Shown: positions 61,655-64,000 of the stretch, piece by piece
How the letters are laid out: every line of letters starts with the position of its first letter
Position numbering within the stretch: position 1 is the first letter of the stretch
Source: Neorhizobium tomejilense
GTDB taxonomy: Bacteria; Pseudomonadota; Alphaproteobacteria; Rhizobiales; Rhizobiaceae
DNA length: 64,000 nucleotides
Reading direction: 5' to 3'
NCBI GenBank assembly: GCA_002968845.1
Contig: PVBG01000003.1
Coordinates: forward strand, 372,001 to 436,000
Notes under the pieces: model-generated
Databases searched by the model: none
What the model saw: the letters and a program-made list of their open reading frames with translations, nothing else
What the model was told of the DNA's origin: nothing
Made by a program: the position numbers and the translations under genes

Positions 61655-62212
61655 ATGAGTGGAATCGACCTCAACGACATCAAGCGCCGCATGGAGGGCG
61701 CGATCAACGCGTTCAAAAGCGATATCGCGTCGCTGCGCACCGGCCGCGCCTCGGCCAATATTCTCGATCCGGTGATGGTCGAAGCCTATGGTTCGCGCGT
61801 GCCGCTCAACCAGGTGGCCAACATCACCGTGCCGGAAGCGCGTATGCTGGGCGTATCCATCTGGGACAAGTCGATGGTCAACGCCGTCGACAGGGCGATC
61901 CGCGAATCACATCTCGGTCTCAACCCGATCGTCGACGGCCAAAACCTGCGCATTCCGCTTCCCGAGCTCAACGAGGAGCGCCGCAAGTCGCTGGTCAAGG
62001 TTGCGCATGATTATGCGGAAAAGGCGAAGGTTGCTGTCCGTCACGTCCGTCGCGATGGCATGGACGGCCTGAAAAAGGCCGAAAAGGACGGCGACATCGG
62101 CCAGGACGAGAGCCGCTCGCAGTCAGAAAAAGTGCAGAAGATGACGGATGATACGATTTCCGAAGTCGACCGCTTGCTTGCGGATAAGGAAAAGGAAATC
62201 ATGCAGGTCTAA
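61655..62212 (+). CDS. frr: Ribosome recycling factor
   Basis: The 185-residue protein begins [23 protein letters not shown] and contains [33 protein letters not shown] and the long helical tail of the three-helix bundle ([18 protein letters not shown]). It splits terminated ribosomes together with EF-G. GGGAGTAGACGG precedes the ATG. Confidence 0.98.
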   Translation: MSGIDLNDIKRRMEGAINAFKSDIASLRTGRASANILDPVMVEAYGSRVPLNQVANITVPEARMLGVSIWDKSMVNAVDRAIRESHLGLNPIVDGQNLRIPLPELNEERRKSLVKVAHDYAEKAKVAVRHVRRDGMDGLKKAEKDGDIGQDESRSQSEKVQKMTDDTISEVDRLLADKEKEIMQV

Positions 62213-62264
62213 CTTAGGCCTGGTTTGCCGCCATATTCCGGCGGCCAAAGGAGCCGCATAGAAT

Positions 62265-63008
62265 ATGGTGAACCCCGAGCTTGCAATCATCCCTCAACAC
62301 GTTGCCATTATCATGGATGGCAATGGACGCTGGGCCAACAAGCGCGGGCTTCCTCGTACGGTCGGACACAGCAAGGGCGTCGAAGCGGTTCGCGAAACGG
62401 TGCGGGCTGCCGGCGATGCCGGCGTCAAATATCTGACGCTCTTTGCGTTTTCTTCGGAGAACTGGAGCAGGCCCGAAACCGAGGTGAGGGATCTCCTCGG
62501 TCTTCTCCGGCGCTTCATCCGTCAGGATCTGGCCGAATTGCACCGCGAGAATATCCGCATCCGGGTGATCGGCGAACGCGAGAAGCTGCGCAGCGACATC
62601 CTTCCGCTTCTTCTCGAAGCCGAGGAAACCACAAGGTTCAATACGGCACTGACGCTGGTCATCGCCTTCAACTACGGTGCGCGCGACGAGATCGCCCGTG
62701 CGGTCGCCATGCTTGCCCGGGACGTCGAGGCCGGTGTGCTCAAGGCTTCCGAGATCGACGCGGACAAGATCAGCGCAAAGCTGGATACCGCCGGCATTCC
62801 CGATCCGGACCTCATCATCCGCACCAGCGGCGAGGAGCGGCTTTCGAATTTTCTGCTCTGGCAGGCGGCCTATTCCGAACTTGTCTTCCTGCCGGACTAC
62901 TGGCCCGACTTCGATCGGAAACTCTTCCTCGATGCCCTGAAGATCTATGCCTCCCGCGACCGGCGCTTCGGCGGCCTGTCGAACAAGACGATAGCAGTGG
63001 GTGGTTGA
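62265..63008 (+). CDS. uppS: Undecaprenyl diphosphate synthase
   Basis: The 247-residue cis-prenyltransferase carries [20 protein letters not shown] (with the catalytic Asp), [27 protein letters not shown], and [21 protein letters not shown] with the C-terminal basic/acidic motif. It makes the C55 lipid carrier used in peptidoglycan synthesis. The stop overlaps the cdsA start by one base. Confidence 0.97.
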   Translation: MVNPELAIIPQHVAIIMDGNGRWANKRGLPRTVGHSKGVEAVRETVRAAGDAGVKYLTLFAFSSENWSRPETEVRDLLGLLRRFIRQDLAELHRENIRIRVIGEREKLRSDILPLLLEAEETTRFNTALTLVIAFNYGARDEIARAVAMLARDVEAGVLKASEIDADKISAKLDTAGIPDPDLIIRTSGEERLSNFLLWQAAYSELVFLPDYWPDFDRKLFLDALKIYASRDRRFGGLSNKTIAVGG

Positions 63009-63841
63009 TGAGCACTGAACTGAAGCGCCGCATCGCATCCGCGGTGGTTCTGGCGGCCGTGGTCCTGGCGGCCACCTGGTATGGCGGCCTGGCCTTCCGC
63101 ATCTTGGCTGCAGCCATGGCGGTCCTGATCTATTACGAATGGTCGACGATCACGCGGGCCGCCGAGCGCGATTTTCGTGCGAACGCCTTCGGCTGGGTCG
63201 CGATTTTTCTGATCGCCATCGACCTGGTGGTCGATGAAGGTGCGCTCTCGGTGCCGATTCTCGGCGGCGCTGTAGTCACCGTCCTTCTTCTCGTGCTTCT
63301 GCGTAAGGGCAGCTGGTGGCTGCCGGGCGGCATCTTCTACGCGGGCTTGAGCGGAATCTCTCTGGCGGCGATCCGGGCCGAAGACCAGGCGGGGTTTGTT
63401 GCGACCCTCTTCATCTTCGCGGTCGTCTGGGCGACCGATATCCTCGCCTATTTCGTCGGCCGCGCCCTCAAGGGGCCGAAACTTGCACCGCGCATTTCGC
63501 CCGGCAAGACCTGGTCCGGCGCGATCGGCGGCACGGTGTCGGGCGTGGTCGCAAGCTCCGTCCTGACGCTCGGCGTCTTTTCCCGGCTGTCGATCTGGAC
63601 GGTGGCGATCGCATTTCTGCTTTCCGTCGCCAGCCAGATCGGCGACCTGTTTGAGTCCTTCATCAAGCGCCGGTTTGGCGTAAAGGATTCCAGCCACCTC
63701 ATTCCGGGGCACGGCGGCGTCATGGATCGCGTCGACGGCCTCGTTTTCGCCTGTTTCGCGGCGTTCCTGCTGACGCTTGTTTATACGGCCATGACGGGCC
63801 ATCTTGATGTGTCGGTTGCAGGCTTCCTCTTCGGGTTTTGA
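63008..63841 (+). CDS. cdsA: Phosphatidate cytidylyltransferase
   Basis: The 277-residue membrane protein with eight or so helices has the CdsA signature near the C-terminus: SQIGDLFESFIKRRFGVKD, then IPGHGGVMDRVDGL. It makes CDP-diacylglycerol for phospholipid synthesis. The ATG at 63008 sits in TGATG with the uppS stop. Confidence 0.97.
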   Translation: MSTELKRRIASAVVLAAVVLAATWYGGLAFRILAAAMAVLIYYEWSTITRAAERDFRANAFGWVAIFLIAIDLVVDEGALSVPILGGAVVTVLLLVLLRKGSWWLPGGIFYAGLSGISLAAIRAEDQAGFVATLFIFAVVWATDILAYFVGRALKGPKLAPRISPGKTWSGAIGGTVSGVVASSVLTLGVFSRLSIWTVAIAFLLSVASQIGDLFESFIKRRFGVKDSSHLIPGHGGVMDRVDGLVFACFAAFLLTLVYTAMTGHLDVSVAGFLFGF

Positions 63842-63880
63842 GGTCTGGGCGGCCAACACAATGTTGAAACGGAAATTTTG

Positions 63881-64000
63881 ATGGCCATCCTCAGCTTCCT
63901 TACCGGCTATATCATCCCCTTCGTGCTGGTCCTGTCCCTGCTCGTCTTCGTGCATGAGATGGGCCACTATCTTGTCGGACGCTGGTGCGGCATCCGGGTC
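63881..64000 (+). CDS. rseP: RseP site-2 protease, N-terminal part (cut by the window end)
   Basis: The first 40 residues (MAILSFLTGYIIPFVLVLSL and the zinc site VFVHEMGHYLVGRWCG) identify the RseP/S2P intramembrane zinc protease. HEMGH is the HExxH motif in the first membrane helix. It acts in regulated intramembrane proteolysis of anti-sigma factors. The rest lies beyond position 64000. Confidence 0.95.
   Translation, partial: MAILSFLTGYIIPFVLVLSLLVFVHEMGHYLVGRWCGIRV

Noticed and set aside
62225-63007. A long upstream extension of cdsA in another frame over uppS
   Set aside because: The extension is the +2 shadow of uppS; the true cdsA start is the ATG at 63008 that overlaps the uppS stop.
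1-64000. CRISPR arrays
   Set aside because: No regularly spaced direct repeats were noticed anywhere in the window, and no cas genes are present.

Overview
The window comes from an alphaproteobacterium of the order Hyphomicrobiales, most likely the Rhizobium/Agrobacterium/Sinorhizobium group. This rests on the order of core genes in its right part: aapJQMP next to metC, cysE, a DUF3126 gene, a phasin, clpS-clpA, an EipB-family gene, then rpsB-tsf-pyrH-frr-uppS-cdsA-rseP. Rhizobial small-protein families (DUF1127, DUF6894, DUF2934), two Ku genes and LexA boxes of the alphaproteobacterial form (GTTC-N7-GTTC or its complement) agree with it. No species can be named from what is seen.

The left part, positions 1 to about 38,470, is accessory DNA. 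It starts with the tail of a stand-alone Lon N-domain protein and several unrecognised genes. A type VI secretion module follows (VgrG, a secreted protein, an unknown possible effector, PAAR, a small protein; 4.2-8.8 kb, minus strand). From 9 to 18.4 kb there is an APH-like kinase, a secreted protein of unknown function, an in-frame fusion of an IS66 TnpA start with a flagellin end, a PAS-GGDEF diguanylate cyclase, an AraC regulator, and many very small genes, one of them frameshifted.

From 18.6 to 34.6 kb the content turns to DNA damage, stress and defence. imuA-imuB-dnaE2 has a LexA box. A two-gene ATPase/HNH nuclease system resembles Septu, with a long N-terminal region on the ATPase. A response regulator, an RsbQ-like hydrolase and a PAS histidine kinase follow. 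Two tandem SRAP (HMCES/YedK-like) genes lie behind a second LexA box, and one of them has lost every expected catalytic residue. Two Ku genes sit behind a perfect inverted repeat. This part is therefore rich in SOS, mutagenesis and double-strand break functions.

From 35.6 to 38.47 kb there is an integration module: an AlpA-like HTH protein, a protein of unknown function, and a P4-type tyrosine integrase. It ends in the 3' part of a tRNA-Arg(UCU) gene (38,421-38,467) without its 5' half. This is an attachment-site scar and marks the edge of the mobile DNA.

The right part, 38.5-64 kb, is conserved chromosome. It holds amino-acid uptake (aap), methionine and cysteine synthesis (metC, cysE), ClpS/ClpA proteolysis, branched-chain amino-acid export (AzlC/AzlD), envelope functions (EipB, UppS, CdsA, RseP) and translation genes (RpsB, EF-Ts, Frr). 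Several rho-independent terminators and intercistronic hairpins can be read directly. No CRISPR array, rRNA or complete tRNA was found.
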